A stretch of 64,000 bases of DNA. Origin: JBBATK01 sp046297095. GTDB taxonomy: Bacteria; Bacteroidota; Ignavibacteria; Kapaibacteriales; NICIL-2. Shown piece after piece: positions 42,477 to 51,700 of the stretch. How positions within the stretch are numbered: position 1 is the stretch's first letter; each line of letters begins with the position of its first letter. The stretch covers positions 1-64,000 of the forward strand of contig JBKCNS010000001.1 in assembly GCA_046297095.1 (NCBI GenBank), read 5' to 3'. Under the pieces are notes generated by a model. It saw nothing but the letters and a program-made list of their open reading frames with translations, was not told the origin of the DNA and made no database searches. The position numbers were made by a program, and so were the translations under genes.

Positions 42477-43162
42477 CGGCTTACAATCTCTCCGTCTTTC
42501 ATGCTTATCACTCTGTCTGCTGCTGCTGCTACCTCTGCCGAATGCGTGGCAATAACCATCGTGCACGGGCGCACCGCGCGTATGGTGCGCAGGAGCGACA
42601 ACACCGAAGCGGTATTCGCCGAATCCAAATTTCCTGTGGGCTCATCGGCAAAGATCACGTCGGGTTCGTTGATCAATGCCCGGGCAATTGCTACGCGCTG
42701 CTGTTCGCCGCCGCTAAGCTCTTGTGGCTTGTGCTCGTGACGGTGCTTCATACCCACAAGTTCCAGTAGTTCATGCGCACGTTCACGAGCGATCTTCTTA
42801 CTTGCACCCGCGATGATCATCGGCATCATCACATTCTCTTCGGCGCTAAACTCCGGCAGCAACTGATGAAACTGAAACACAAAACCTATATGCTTATTGC
42901 GGAGGCGAGCAAGTTCCATTGCTCCCTGCCTGCCAAGGTTGTAACTATGCCCATCAAGTTCGTACACCACAGTGCCACTGTCCGGCACTTCCAACGACCC
43001 CAGAATATGCAGCAAGGTGCTCTTGCCGGCGCCCGATGGGCCGGTAACGGCCACAAACTCCCCGCGCTGAATCTGCACGCTTACGTTGTGCAATACGCGC
43101 ACTTGCTGCTCCCCTCCGGCCGAGAAGGATTTATGCAGTTGCGTTGCGGAAAGTAAGGTCAT
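42473..43162 (-). CDS. ABC transporter ATP-binding protein (LolD/MacB type)
   Basis: 229 residues. Walker A is GPSGAGKST near residue 39, the signature LSGGEQQRVAIARAL near 147, and Walker B VIFADEPTGNLDS near 167. The PTGNLD sequence and the short length place it in the LolD/MacB/FtsE class, which moves lipoproteins, extrudes substrates or acts mechanically with an MacB-type permease. No such permease is adjacent; only the small four-helix protein follows, overlapped by TTGA. The frame extends to 43273 through a repeat region, but the ATG at 43162 gives the normal N terminus (LLSATQLHKSFSAGG). Confidence 0.9.
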   Translation of the reverse strand: MTLLSATQLHKSFSAGGEQQVRVLHNVSVQIQRGEFVAVTGPSGAGKSTLLHILGSLEVPDSGTVVYELDGHSYNLGRQGAMELARLRNKHIGFVFQFHQLLPEFSAEENVMMPMIIAGASKKIARERAHELLELVGMKHRHEHKPQELSGGEQQRVAIARALINEPDVIFADEPTGNLDSANTASVLSLLRTIRAVRPCTMVIATHSAEVAAAADRVISMKDGEIVSR

Positions 43163-43184
43163 GTACGTGCAGCGGTGATTGGGA

Positions 43185-43249
43185 GTAATGAATTGCAATG
43201 ATGAATTGCGATAAGGAATAGCAATGATGAATTGCGATGATGAATTCGG
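43185..43249. repeat. 13-bp direct repeats, three to four units
   Basis: atgatgaattgcg at 43198-43210 and 43224-43236, a variant at 43237-43249 and a partial one from 43185. They lie in the divergent gap between the ABC ATPase gene and the RsmB-like gene. Confidence 0.8.
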
Positions 43250-43326
43250 CGCAGCAAACCACAGGCCTGCCACTCGTGCACGTATGCTATTCGCGAATGC
43301 GTGCGAACAAATTTAGTCAGTAAGGC

Positions 43327-43334
43327 TATTTTTG
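43327..43334 (+). promoter_or_regulatory. Candidate promoter -7 element for the RsmB-like gene
   Basis: TATTTTTG followed by C, exact TAnnTTTGC. It covers the TTG at 43332 that would otherwise be the earliest start codon, which argues for a later start. Confidence 0.45.
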
Positions 43335-43370
43335 CGGGCAGTCAATTCATCGCCAACCGAAGCTTCACGC

Positions 43371-44984
43371 GTGCAGTCTTCCTCACTACTCGGCCACAGT
43401 GCCGAACTTCTTCGCATCATCCGCAAATCTCCGCAACCGGCAGACTTGCTGACGTCCTCGTACATGAGGGAGCGCAAGTACATTGGCGCGTCCGATCGGC
43501 GGGCCATCTCTGCCGTCGTGTTTCACGCGCAGCGGGTGATGGAATCGGCCGATGAATTGTGGCGCAGAGCAGTGCAGGCCTTCCTGACATCCGAAGTCGG
43601 CACAGGCACCGAACCCATTGCCGGCTCTGCTGCGGAAATGCTCTCCACCATCCCTATCGATGCCGGCTGTATCAGCGCTGCCCTTGTGCTTTGCGAGCAG
43701 TGGAATGCTGTTTCGGTGCTGGAACCGTTTTTGCGCTCAGTGCCGATCGCAACCGAGCAGACCGCAACCGCGCAAACCGCAACCGAGCCGGCCGCAACCG
43801 AGCCGGCCGGCAATGGCGACGCTCGCCCGTGGAACACGGCGGTGATTCGTTTCCTTGCGGAGAAGTATGTATTAGAGAAACAATCCACGGAGAAACATTC
43901 CTCTCACAAAGATTATTCCTCTCTCAGCACCGATGCTTGTAGCGCCGTTTGCGATGCTATACGGATGCAATTCGATTCGCTTCTTGCTTCTGATACTCCG
44001 GCAGATATAGCTCTCTGCGCCTGCGTTCCTGAGTGGATGGTGCGCGAACGTTTGCATCAGCCCTACAGCGGCGCGACGTCGGACGCCAATCATGTGCGCG
44101 AGTTTGGTTTGAGCTTTGTGCAGCCCGCTCCTTTGTGCCTGCGCGTGAACACGCGTGTAGCAACGCGCGAGCAGGTGCTTCGAGCTTTGCGCAACGAGAA
44201 TATTGATTGCACTCCCAGCGGCCTCTCTCCGCATGGAATAATCGTGCACGAGCGGGTGCGCCTTACACAGCATGCACTCATGAACAGCGGTGCCATAGAA
44301 GTGCAGGACGAAGGCTCTCAGATGGTGGGCTATGCCTGCAATCCACAACCGAAGCAACGCATTCTGGACGCCTGCTCAGGCGCCGGCGGCAAAGCTTTAC
44401 ACCTGGCCGTGCTGCAAGACGATCAAGGTGAAATCATGGCTTCAGACTCCGAGCCTAAACGTATGCGCGAGCTGAACACCCGCATGCGCACCGCAAACTT
44501 GCAGTCCATACGGGTTCAGGCATTGCTGCACCTTGATGAATCCGCGCGCGCGCGATTAGAGGGCAGTTTCGATATCGTTCTGGTGGATGCACCCTGCAGT
44601 GGCCTTGGTACTATTCGCCGCACACCCATGCTGAAGTGGCGCACAAGCGAGGCCGCCATTGAGCGCCTGCACGAAAAGCAAACCCGGATTATTCAAGAGT
44701 ACGCCCGCTACGTGAGGCGCGGCGGCGTGCTCGTGTATGTTACCTGCTCCGTGATTCGCAAGGAAAACGAAGACGTGATACAGAGTTTCTTGGCTACAAA
44801 CACGGAGTTCGTTCCGGATGCGCTTCAGCCACATTTTGCCGCACACGGTTGCGATGTGCCCGGCTGCAGCGAGCAAGATTTTATGCTGCGTTTGGATCCT
44901 CTGCACTCAGGTACCGACGGCTTTTTTATTGCCCGCATGAAACGCGTGGCACACGATGCATCGCTTACTTCGGAGAATTCATGA
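43371..44984 (+). CDS. RsmB/NOL1-type RNA (cytosine-5)-methyltransferase
   Basis: 537 residues from a GTG at 43371; the frame is open to a TTG at 43332, but that codon lies in a promoter core. The N-terminal NusB-like helices (LLRIIRKSPQPADLLTSSYMRERKYIGASDRRAI) are followed by the SAM-dependent fold: ILDACSGAGGKALHLA, then the catalytic Cys regions PCSGLGTIRRTPMLKW near residue 407 and VYVTCSVIRKENE near 457. It probably methylates C967 of 16S rRNA or a related site. A 15-bp in-frame repeat at 43746-43805 inserts a Thr/Ala/Glu run between the two domains. The next gene overlaps its stop by four bases. Confidence 0.88.
   Translation: MQSSSLLGHSAELLRIIRKSPQPADLLTSSYMRERKYIGASDRRAISAVVFHAQRVMESADELWRRAVQAFLTSEVGTGTEPIAGSAAEMLSTIPIDAGCISAALVLCEQWNAVSVLEPFLRSVPIATEQTATAQTATEPAATEPAGNGDARPWNTAVIRFLAEKYVLEKQSTEKHSSHKDYSSLSTDACSAVCDAIRMQFDSLLASDTPADIALCACVPEWMVRERLHQPYSGATSDANHVREFGLSFVQPAPLCLRVNTRVATREQVLRALRNENIDCTPSGLSPHGIIVHERVRLTQHALMNSGAIEVQDEGSQMVGYACNPQPKQRILDACSGAGGKALHLAVLQDDQGEIMASDSEPKRMRELNTRMRTANLQSIRVQALLHLDESARARLEGSFDIVLVDAPCSGLGTIRRTPMLKWRTSEAAIERLHEKQTRIIQEYARYVRRGGVLVYVTCSVIRKENEDVIQSFLATNTEFVPDALQPHFAAHGCDVPGCSEQDFMLRLDPLHSGTDGFFIARMKRVAHDASLTSENS
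43746..43805 (+). repeat. 15-bp in-frame tandem repeat in the RsmB-like gene
   Basis: Four 15-base units close to accgcaaccgagcag code IATEQ, TATAQ, TATEP and AATEP. They sit in the linker between the NusB-like and methyltransferase domains, where length changes would be tolerated. Confidence 0.9.
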
Positions 44985-45571
44985 GCCCTATAATCATGCT
45001 CGACTTGGGCAATGTATTGTATCACATCAATCTGCAACGTACGCACGATTGCTTGTCTCTGCTGGCCGGAAGCGATGTGGATTTTTCGCTGACCTCGCAG
45101 CACCGGGTATTCGACGCATTCGAATGCGGACTCATCAATGCCGATGAGTTCTGCTCGCAGCTTCGCGAGGCCTTCTCGCTACAGTGCACCGACACGGATA
45201 TTATCGATGCATGGAATGCTCTGCTAGTGGGCCTGGATCCGCGCAGCACCGAGTGGGTGCGCGCGCTAAAAACACATCACCGAGTGATACTACTCTCGAA
45301 CATCAACGTACTCCATCACGAGCGTATAGCGGGCGAATGCGCTGAGCTCTTCTCTCTCTTTGATGCTCTGTATCTTTCATACAAGATTGGTTTGCGTAAA
45401 CCTACGCACGAAATTTTCCGGCATGTGCTGCAGCACGAGGGCTGCTCTGCCCATCACATTATGTATTTGGACGATTCCCCCCAACACGTGAAAGGCGCGC
45501 GGGAACTCGGGTTCAAGGCGCAACAGGTGCTCGCTATCGATGATCTTCCGCAGATGCTGGGTCTTGCCTGA
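44981..45571 (+). CDS. HAD-superfamily phosphatase (YihX-like)
   Basis: 196 residues. Motif I is IIMLDLGNVLYHI, with the nucleophile Asp followed by LGNVL as in the YihX sugar-phosphate phosphatases. Motif II is VILLSNINVLHH, the Lys is in SYKIGLRKPTHEIFRHVLQ, and motif IV is IMYLDDSPQHVKGARELGF. A helical cap lies between motifs I and II (subfamily IA). The substrate is probably a small phosphorylated sugar, but this is inference. ATG at 44981 gives an ATGA overlap with the RsmB-like gene; a longer frame from 44849 lies inside that gene and is rejected. Confidence 0.88.
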   Translation: MSPIIMLDLGNVLYHINLQRTHDCLSLLAGSDVDFSLTSQHRVFDAFECGLINADEFCSQLREAFSLQCTDTDIIDAWNALLVGLDPRSTEWVRALKTHHRVILLSNINVLHHERIAGECAELFSLFDALYLSYKIGLRKPTHEIFRHVLQHEGCSAHHIMYLDDSPQHVKGARELGFKAQQVLAIDDLPQMLGLA

Positions 45572-45661
45572 TTACCCCTCTACGGACACACCGCACAAAC
45601 ACCATTGGTACTGAAACGCATCAATGTCTAAAATGATTGCAGCGTGATCATCACTCGCACC

Positions 45662-46498
45662 CTACTTCACCATACTCACAGCTTGAAGATATCCCATGTA
45701 CGCTAGGGATGCACTGAAAAGTGAGTGAATGAGAATCGCTACCACTGCTATCACCACGCCCATGCGGCGGGAGTTGTTTGTAAAGGCAGCAATACTCACA
45801 CCAATCACCGCGTATTGCCACAGCCAAAACACATCGGCTTTTTGCACATAGCTCACCAGGAAAGGATGGTCGGTTACAGACCACAGCGGTGCCAGTGAAG
45901 CACTCGTGGTAATGCTACCGGTAGCCAGTTGCAATACGGCATTGATCACGTATCCAATAGCGGTGATACTTGTAGCAAAGGACGTAACACCAAGCACTGC
46001 CAGCATGCGCAGCGGCTCGCGAAGTAGCACCCGTTGCACAAGCCATATCATCACCGACTGAACGCCCAGCCCTATCAATCCCGTTTGCACCAGTGTGCTC
46101 CCCAGCGCAGCCGGCCACGGGAAGGCATCGCCAAAGCCGCCTGCAGCAGCGCTTCCCGCCTTCATTCCCGGGAAGGCGGCGAGCAGTTTCATCATCTGTT
46201 CGCGAAGCGGAAGTGAGCTCCAGATCATCCATGCCGATAGCGTGTAGCTGATGGCAAGGAGCAGTGCGCCGGCAATGTAGATCTTCCAAACATTGGCGTT
46301 GCGCAGCGCATCCATGTGCTCCGGGCTGCGGATGGATTGCATAAATCCTTGCAACCACGCCAGTGAGGAAGATGATGAAGATGAGGAGGATGAAGAGGAG
46401 GAGGATGCCGTGGTAGAAATTGAGACAGCAGGTTGCTCTACCCGCGAGTACTTTTCAAAGGGGTTCTGTGATGGCTCATTGTCCGGAGTTTGATTCAT
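45662..46498 (-). CDS. Multi-pass membrane protein with poly-Ser stretch (Yip1-like?)
   Basis: 278 residues. A soluble N-terminal part of about 45 residues contains a run of 14 serines coded by mixed TCN codons. At least five hydrophobic helices follow (IYIAGALLLAISYTLSAWMI, GSTLVQTGLIGLGVQSVMIW, LAVLGVTSFATSITAIGYVI, VFWLWQYAVIGVSIAAFT, VVIAVVAILIHSLFSASLA). The pattern resembles Yip1-domain proteins, and a later segment (DVFWLWQYAVIGVS) is consistent, but the similarity is weak. Function unknown. Convergent with the HAD gene; no clear terminator in the 90-base gap. Confidence 0.65.
   Translation of the reverse strand: MNQTPDNEPSQNPFEKYSRVEQPAVSISTTASSSSSSSSSSSSSSLAWLQGFMQSIRSPEHMDALRNANVWKIYIAGALLLAISYTLSAWMIWSSLPLREQMMKLLAAFPGMKAGSAAAGGFGDAFPWPAALGSTLVQTGLIGLGVQSVMIWLVQRVLLREPLRMLAVLGVTSFATSITAIGYVINAVLQLATGSITTSASLAPLWSVTDHPFLVSYVQKADVFWLWQYAVIGVSIAAFTNNSRRMGVVIAVVAILIHSLFSASLAYMGYLQAVSMVK
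46366..46410 (-). repeat. Serine-codon repeat (14 Ser) in the membrane-protein gene
   Basis: Fourteen consecutive TCN codons (TCC, TCT, TCA mixed) code a poly-Ser run. The mixed codon use suggests selection for serine, or an old repeat that has diverged. Confidence 0.85.
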
Positions 46499-46539
46499 AG
46501 CGTTTTAGTATTGAGTAATTGTAGAACCGGCAAACGCGG

Positions 46540-46575
46540 CACAAGCAGCACAAGCAGCACAAGCAGCATCAGCGG
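46540..46575. repeat. 9-bp tandem repeat, four units
   Basis: cacaagcag three times (46540-46566) and a fourth diverged copy to 46575, in the gap between the membrane-protein gene and the C26 hydrolase gene. Confidence 0.85.
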
Positions 46576-46617
46576 CGAATGAAACCCGGAGCGCCGAAGT
46601 GCTCTTCCGCGCTTTTT

Positions 46618-47340
46618 CTACTGTGGTAGCTTCGGATAAATCATGTGCTCGTAACAATCGCACTCAAAGCAGAAGTTGTGAAGAATGGCGCCGGAGAGCG
46701 GGTTCGCCACATCCATACGCTCGGGATGCCACTGCACACCAAGCACCACCGATGTTCCCTGCTCGGGGTCTCGCTCTATGGCTTCGATGATACCATCGGC
46801 TGCCGTAGCTGCTACGGTGTAACCGGGTGCAAGCAACTCCACCGCCTGATGATGCGAGGAATTCACCATACCCTCTGCTACACGCACTGTTTTCTTGAGC
46901 ACGGAATCGGTGGATACATCCACATGGTGCTCGGCGTCGCCACCTTCGCGCGCATGCTCAACATCCGAGGGGTGTTGATGCGGGATGTCTATTACTAAGG
47001 TTCCCCCGCCATGTACATTCAGCACTTGCATGCCGCGGCATATTCCCAGCACCGGCATGCGCCGCTCAAAGGCAATATCCAGCAGAGCAAACTCCCGTGC
47101 ATCCCGCTCGGGATCAGGGCTGCAGGGCAAGCTGCCTGCTTCACTGCCGTATCGCTGCGGCTCCACATCAGCGCCACCGCTGAGCAGCAATCCATGGCAG
47201 CTGCTTAGCACCTCGCGCATTTCGTGGGCAGAAAGATTCACACAATCCACGATCTGGAGCTCGGGAGAATGCATGCGCAACCACGCTGCATAACGCTCGT
47301 ATGTAGGCGATCCGGATGCTTTGGAAATGGCAATTTTCAT
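46618..47340 (-). CDS. Class I glutamine amidotransferase-like hydrolase (peptidase C26)
   Basis: 240 residues. The nucleophile Cys is in VLGICRGMQVLNVHGGGTL near residue 100, and the His-Glu pair is in VLGVQWHPERM near 203. GLLLSGGADVEPQRYG and VNSSHHQAVELLAPG are typical of gamma-glutamyl-gamma-aminobutyrate hydrolase (PuuD)-like proteins. It would cut a gamma-glutamyl amide bond; the substrate could be gamma-glutamyl-GABA from putrescine breakdown or another gamma-glutamyl compound. No puu genes are near. It stands 138 bases after lpxK on the same strand. Confidence 0.9.
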   Translation of the reverse strand: MKIAISKASGSPTYERYAAWLRMHSPELQIVDCVNLSAHEMREVLSSCHGLLLSGGADVEPQRYGSEAGSLPCSPDPERDAREFALLDIAFERRMPVLGICRGMQVLNVHGGGTLVIDIPHQHPSDVEHAREGGDAEHHVDVSTDSVLKKTVRVAEGMVNSSHHQAVELLAPGYTVAATAADGIIEAIERDPEQGTSVVLGVQWHPERMDVANPLSGAILHNFCFECDCYEHMIYPKLPQ

Positions 47341-47478
47341 GGTGGCTGTGTGGTTTGTTATTCTTTAATCGGCGGCATCTGCCGCATCTGCGGCGCTGGC
47401 TCTACCGCGTACCAATCATCACGGCTTTTCGTCCGGCATGGAAGCCGCTCGAGATGAAGACCGGTTCTAAACATTTAT

Positions 47479-48552
47479 CTAATCATTCTTCGAACCAATC
47501 TTCGAATCATTCTCCGAATCAATCTTCGAATCATTCCTCAAAACACTCTTCAAAAACTCTTCCAGCATCTCTTGCCGGGTGCATACTGTTTCTATGCGAA
47601 GTACTAGAAGCACTATGCCATTGGCAGTAAAGTCCGGCAGCCAAGCAAGAAGCTTTGGAGCATCCTTCGCTGTTGTAATGGCTACCGTGCAGCTATGCTC
47701 TTTACACAATGCAATGATTGCATGAACATCCGCCGCGGTGTAAAAATAATGATCTCTGTACTCCGCATGATGAGCAACCTCGATACCGTTGTGGCTGCAG
47801 GTTTCGCGCACTCTGTGTGCATTGGCAATGGCTGTGACCAGTACTGCGCGTGGGGGCGCGGGCTCCGTAGCCACTGCGGTACTTTCCATGCTCTGTAAAC
47901 GCACACAACCGCTATACTTCGTGTGCACAAACAGCATTGGTGCTTTGGTAAAGGGCCGCAGCTCCTCTGCCTGAACTCCCGTCGTACATACCAACAGCGA
48001 TGCTCTGTTGATGTTCGTTAGTGGTTCCCGCAGCACACCCGCGGGTACCACAAGGGGTGCATCGAGAGTGGCACGATCCACCAGCACGATATCGGCATTG
48101 CGAGCCAGAGAGCGGTGCTGAAAACCATCGTCCAGTAGTATCACATCCACTTCGGGGAACTCACGCACCACGCGTGTAGCGCCAAGAAAGCGTTGCTCGG
48201 CTGCCACCACCACGCATTGCGGCTGGGCCAGGGCAATCATACTGAGCTCGTCACCGGCTTCCTGCACACTACATTGAATGCTCTTCCCATTGCTCACAAG
48301 CACAACACCTCGGGAACGGCGGCCGTATCCACGCGATACAATGGCGGGCCTATGCCCCATGCGCAGAAGAGTGTTGGCAAGCAGAATAACAAAAGGCGAC
48401 TTCCCCGTTCCGCCCATGGACACATTTCCGACGCTGATCACCGGAACATCCACACTGCGCACACCTTTGCCAGCATCGAACGCGGAGTTTCGACGAGCCA
48501 CAAAAGCGGAGTAGAGTGAACTCAGTAAAGAGTTGAAAAAAGATCTGAACAC
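47479..48552 (-). CDS. lpxK: Tetraacyldisaccharide 4'-kinase LpxK
   Basis: 357 residues from a GTG at 48550-48552. LpxK phosphorylates the 4' position of the lipid A disaccharide at the inner membrane. The N-terminal membrane-associated helix (FFNSLLSSLYSAFVARRN) leads into VPVISVGNVSMGGTGKSPFVILLA, which holds Walker A near residue 42. Then come AIVSRGYGRRSRG, GDELSMIAL, LLDDGFQHRSLARNADIVLVD and PAGVLREPL, all conserved. The C terminus carries a 4-residue repeat coded by 12-bp units. The frame is open to 48735, but its first codons lie inside the terminator hairpin of the preceding gene (48699-48720), so that start is rejected. Confidence 0.92.
   Translation of the reverse strand: MFRSFFNSLLSSLYSAFVARRNSAFDAGKGVRSVDVPVISVGNVSMGGTGKSPFVILLANTLLRMGHRPAIVSRGYGRRSRGVVLVSNGKSIQCSVQEAGDELSMIALAQPQCVVVAAEQRFLGATRVVREFPEVDVILLDDGFQHRSLARNADIVLVDRATLDAPLVVPAGVLREPLTNINRASLLVCTTGVQAEELRPFTKAPMLFVHTKYSGCVRLQSMESTAVATEPAPPRAVLVTAIANAHRVRETCSHNGIEVAHHAEYRDHYFYTAADVHAIIALCKEHSCTVAITTAKDAPKLLAWLPDFTANGIVLLVLRIETVCTRQEMLEEFLKSVLRNDSKIDSENDSKIGSKND
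47481..47552 (-). repeat. 12-bp in-frame tandem repeat at the 3' end of lpxK
   Basis: Six 12-base units close to aatcattcttcg (plus strand) reach to the stop codon of lpxK and code NDSK/ENDS-type tetrapeptides at the protein's C terminus. Confidence 0.9.
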
Positions 48553-48577
48553 GTTAAGGCAAATGACGTGGAGGTTT

Positions 48578-48629
48578 GAAGAAGAATGTTGATGAAGTAC
48601 GTCGAAGAAGAATATTGATGAAGAACTTC
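48578..48629. repeat. 26-bp direct repeat, two units, upstream of lpxK
   Basis: gaagaagaatRttgatgaag followed by six bases occurs at 48578-48603 and 48604-48629. It lies in the leader of lpxK between its GTG and the terminator at 48692-48720. Confidence 0.85.
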
Positions 48630-48691
48630 GATCAAACACAGAGCAAGTGCGAAAAATTACATCAAGCGAACAAGGTGTACGCTGCCTGCAC

Positions 48692-48720
48692 AAAAAAAAA
48701 AGGGAGCCGAAGCTCCCTTT
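48692..48720 (-). terminator. Intrinsic terminator of the S74/T9SS fibre gene (UUCG tetraloop)
   Basis: Minus strand 9-bp perfect stem (48712-48720 with 48699-48707), TTCG loop, then a long T run. It lies 73 bases after the stop at 48793 and has the same build as the sigma factor terminator. Confidence 0.92.
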
Positions 48721-48792
48721 ATGTGTCTTTGACACGTTTTCATTCAGCGCGATTTGTACGCGCGCCGACCATTTAGGATCCCTTGAGTTCGA

Positions 48793-51700
48793 TTAACGAA
48801 CAAGTGTCATAGACTTTGTGTCTACAATCTTGCCGTCTACGATCAATGCATACTGATATACACCGGAGGTGAATTCAGACATGCTCAATGTGATCTTCGA
48901 TTGTACGCCACGATCGCCAAGAACTACACGACGGAGTTCGTTGGAACCGTTGTCGCTGATTACCAATTCAGCAACGTTCACACCCTTAGGAATGAAGTAC
49001 GGAATAGAAGTAACGCCTTCGAAAGGATTAGGAACATTCTGACCGATTGTAGCCGGCTTGATATCGATAACGGTTGTGGAACCTGCACCGATTACCGGGG
49101 TATCTGTAGAAGTAGCGGGCTTCACAGCTGCTGCAAGAGTAGCAACCATTGCCTTGAGCTCAGCAATGTCCTTAGCCATAGCTTCGGTCTTTGCATGCTC
49201 TTCTTTGAGGGCTTCTACGAGAAGCGCAGTAAGACGCTGATAATCCATCGCAGCTACGGCACCCTTGTCGTCTTTGTAAACAACCTCGGGAATAACCTTA
49301 TCTACTTCTTCAGCGATAAAGCCAATATCTTTTACGCCACCGTATTGAGGTTTGTAATTGTAGTAAACACCACGGAGCGCCAGAGCTTTTGCAAGAGGAT
49401 TATCTATTGTACGGATATTCTCCTTCCAAACCTCTGAAGAGTAAACTGCCCATGAGTTTGCGCGAGCACGACCGATTGCATTGGTTGCACTATTCGGCAA
49501 TTCAAGACGGAACGTCGGGGCAGCACCTGTAAATGACAATCTGGGCGCAGTCGCATCAACAGTCATGCGGAAACCTTCGACATTGTTTGTTTTGAATACA
49601 AGTTCCTGAGCGTCGGTGGTTCCAACAAAGTTCGTTCCGGAGGTTGTGCCGGAGTTTCCGGTTGTAGTCCATGTGCCACCGGTTGTAGCCAATGTACCAG
49701 ATGTAGGCAAGGTTACATTTGTTGTACCGGTTACGGTCAATGTAGTTGCAAATGCACCCGATGTGGTAAGATTACCGCCAAGAGTGATGGTCTTTCCTGT
49801 GTTATCTACACCGGTACCACCATTTGCGCCTGATACTTGACCGGTCAATTTGGAAGAAGCAACTGCCGCAATTTTCGCGTCTGTAACAGCTGCATCAGCA
49901 ATGTCTGAAGTTGCCACTTCGCCGGCACCAATCTTTGCAGAAGTAATCGCGTCGGCGGCAATGTTTGTCGTAGCAACCTCACCAGTGCCAATTTTTGCAG
50001 AGGTAATGGCACCGTTAGCGATATCAGTAGTACCAACTTCGCCCGCGCCGATCTTTGCTGATGTAACAGCATCAGCCGCAATGTTAATAGTCGCCACCTC
50101 ACCGTTGCCAATCTTTGCAGATGTTACTGCGCCCGTAGCAATCTTTGCGGATGTTACCGAAGCATCTGCGATCTCGGTGGTTCCTACAGCACCGGCAACA
50201 ATTTGTGCATTGTCTGCGCTTCCGCTCAAATCTCCACCCATGGTCACTGCCGTACCGGTCGAAACCCATGAAGCGTCTGTACCATTGGTTTGAAGTACTT
50301 TGCCGGCGTGTGTAGCCTGGGCGGGCAATAATGCGTTAAGCGCACCGTTTGCTGTTATAGCGCCGGTACCTCCGTTTGCTACTGCCACTGTGCCGGTAAC
50401 ATTCGCTGCGTTGCCTGAGATATTGCCCGAAATATCAGCACCGGGGATTGTGGAACTCGCAGAGAGGGCCGCAGTTCCTGTTCCCTTTACATAGCCGGTA
50501 AGGGTTACAGCACCGGTACCGCCATTTGCTACTGCAATGGTTGTTCCGTTCCATGTACCTGCTGTGATTGTTCCAACGGTAGCAATGTCTGTTCCTACCA
50601 GCTTAGAAGCTGCAATGGATCCGGCAAGCATTGTGTTGGTTACCTTGGCAGCACCGATAGAGGTTACACCTGCATTGGTTGTGGTTACGTCACCGGAAAG
50701 GGTAACTGCTGTAGCTACGCCGGAGCCATTACCAATCCATACGGTACCATTTGCAAGTGAAGTGGATTGCTTACCATTGAACGTATTCCAATCTGTTGAG
50801 CTTAAATAACCATCTGTGCTGGTTGTTGCTTGGCTGATGGACAATGTTCTGTCTGCGCTAAGATCGCCACCGCCGGAAAGAGGAGCAGTAGTGTTAATCG
50901 TACGGCCGGTAGCAACCTTGTTATTGAACGTTGTCCAGTCTGCTGAACTTAGATAACCATTGGCTGAACCAGTGGCTTGGGTGATAGAAGCTGTGCCTGC
51001 GGAGTACTGCAAGGGAGCAGTCCACGATGATACCTTTTTGCTATTAGCATCATTCCAGTTTGTTTGCTCCGTTGTCGTGGGGATTACAGAACCAGCTGAC
51101 AAGCTAAGATCGCCAGTGCCTGAGTTGTAGGTCAAGCCGGTTGCCGATGAAGAAATCGCCAAACGTGCGCGTGTATCCGTGTAGTACATATTCGTGCCTT
51201 CGGCGATGTCGGTTGTTGTCGCATCAGCTCCTGCAGTAACCAAGCCCTTGGCATCATACGTAATCTTTGTTTTTGTCGCGCCGGTAATAGCTGCGTTACC
51301 CACAAGTTTCGCATCAAGCTGTGTTTGAATCGCGCTGGTTACACCTTGAACATAACCAAGTTCAGCTGCCGATACAGACGATGTAGTGATAACGCCGGAA
51401 CCATTGCTCACAAGAGCAAAATTGTTACCAAGCGCTGCAAGCTTACTCAAGGAGATGCCGGCTGCAGCTGCAATGTCGGCATTAACGATAAGTGAACTGC
51501 TCAAAACTCCGTTTACATCGTTGTGAACTATACCACCTACTGTAAAACCACCCAATGTCAAACCATTGAACACCGGTGAAGCATTATTGTCAATGTCCTG
51601 CGGGAGAGACAATGTGATTGTTCCCGAACCATTCGTAACCGTGACACGGTTGGCGGTACCGGAAATGGTGCCCAACTTCATGACATTGCCGGTACTATTA

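Noticed and set aside
44849..44980. Longer N terminus for the HAD phosphatase
   Set aside because: It overlaps the conserved end of the methyltransferase gene; the family starts at the motif I strand right after 44981.
48553..48735. Longer N terminus for LpxK
   Set aside because: It covers the terminator hairpin of the upstream gene and a 26-bp repeat, and lacks family similarity.
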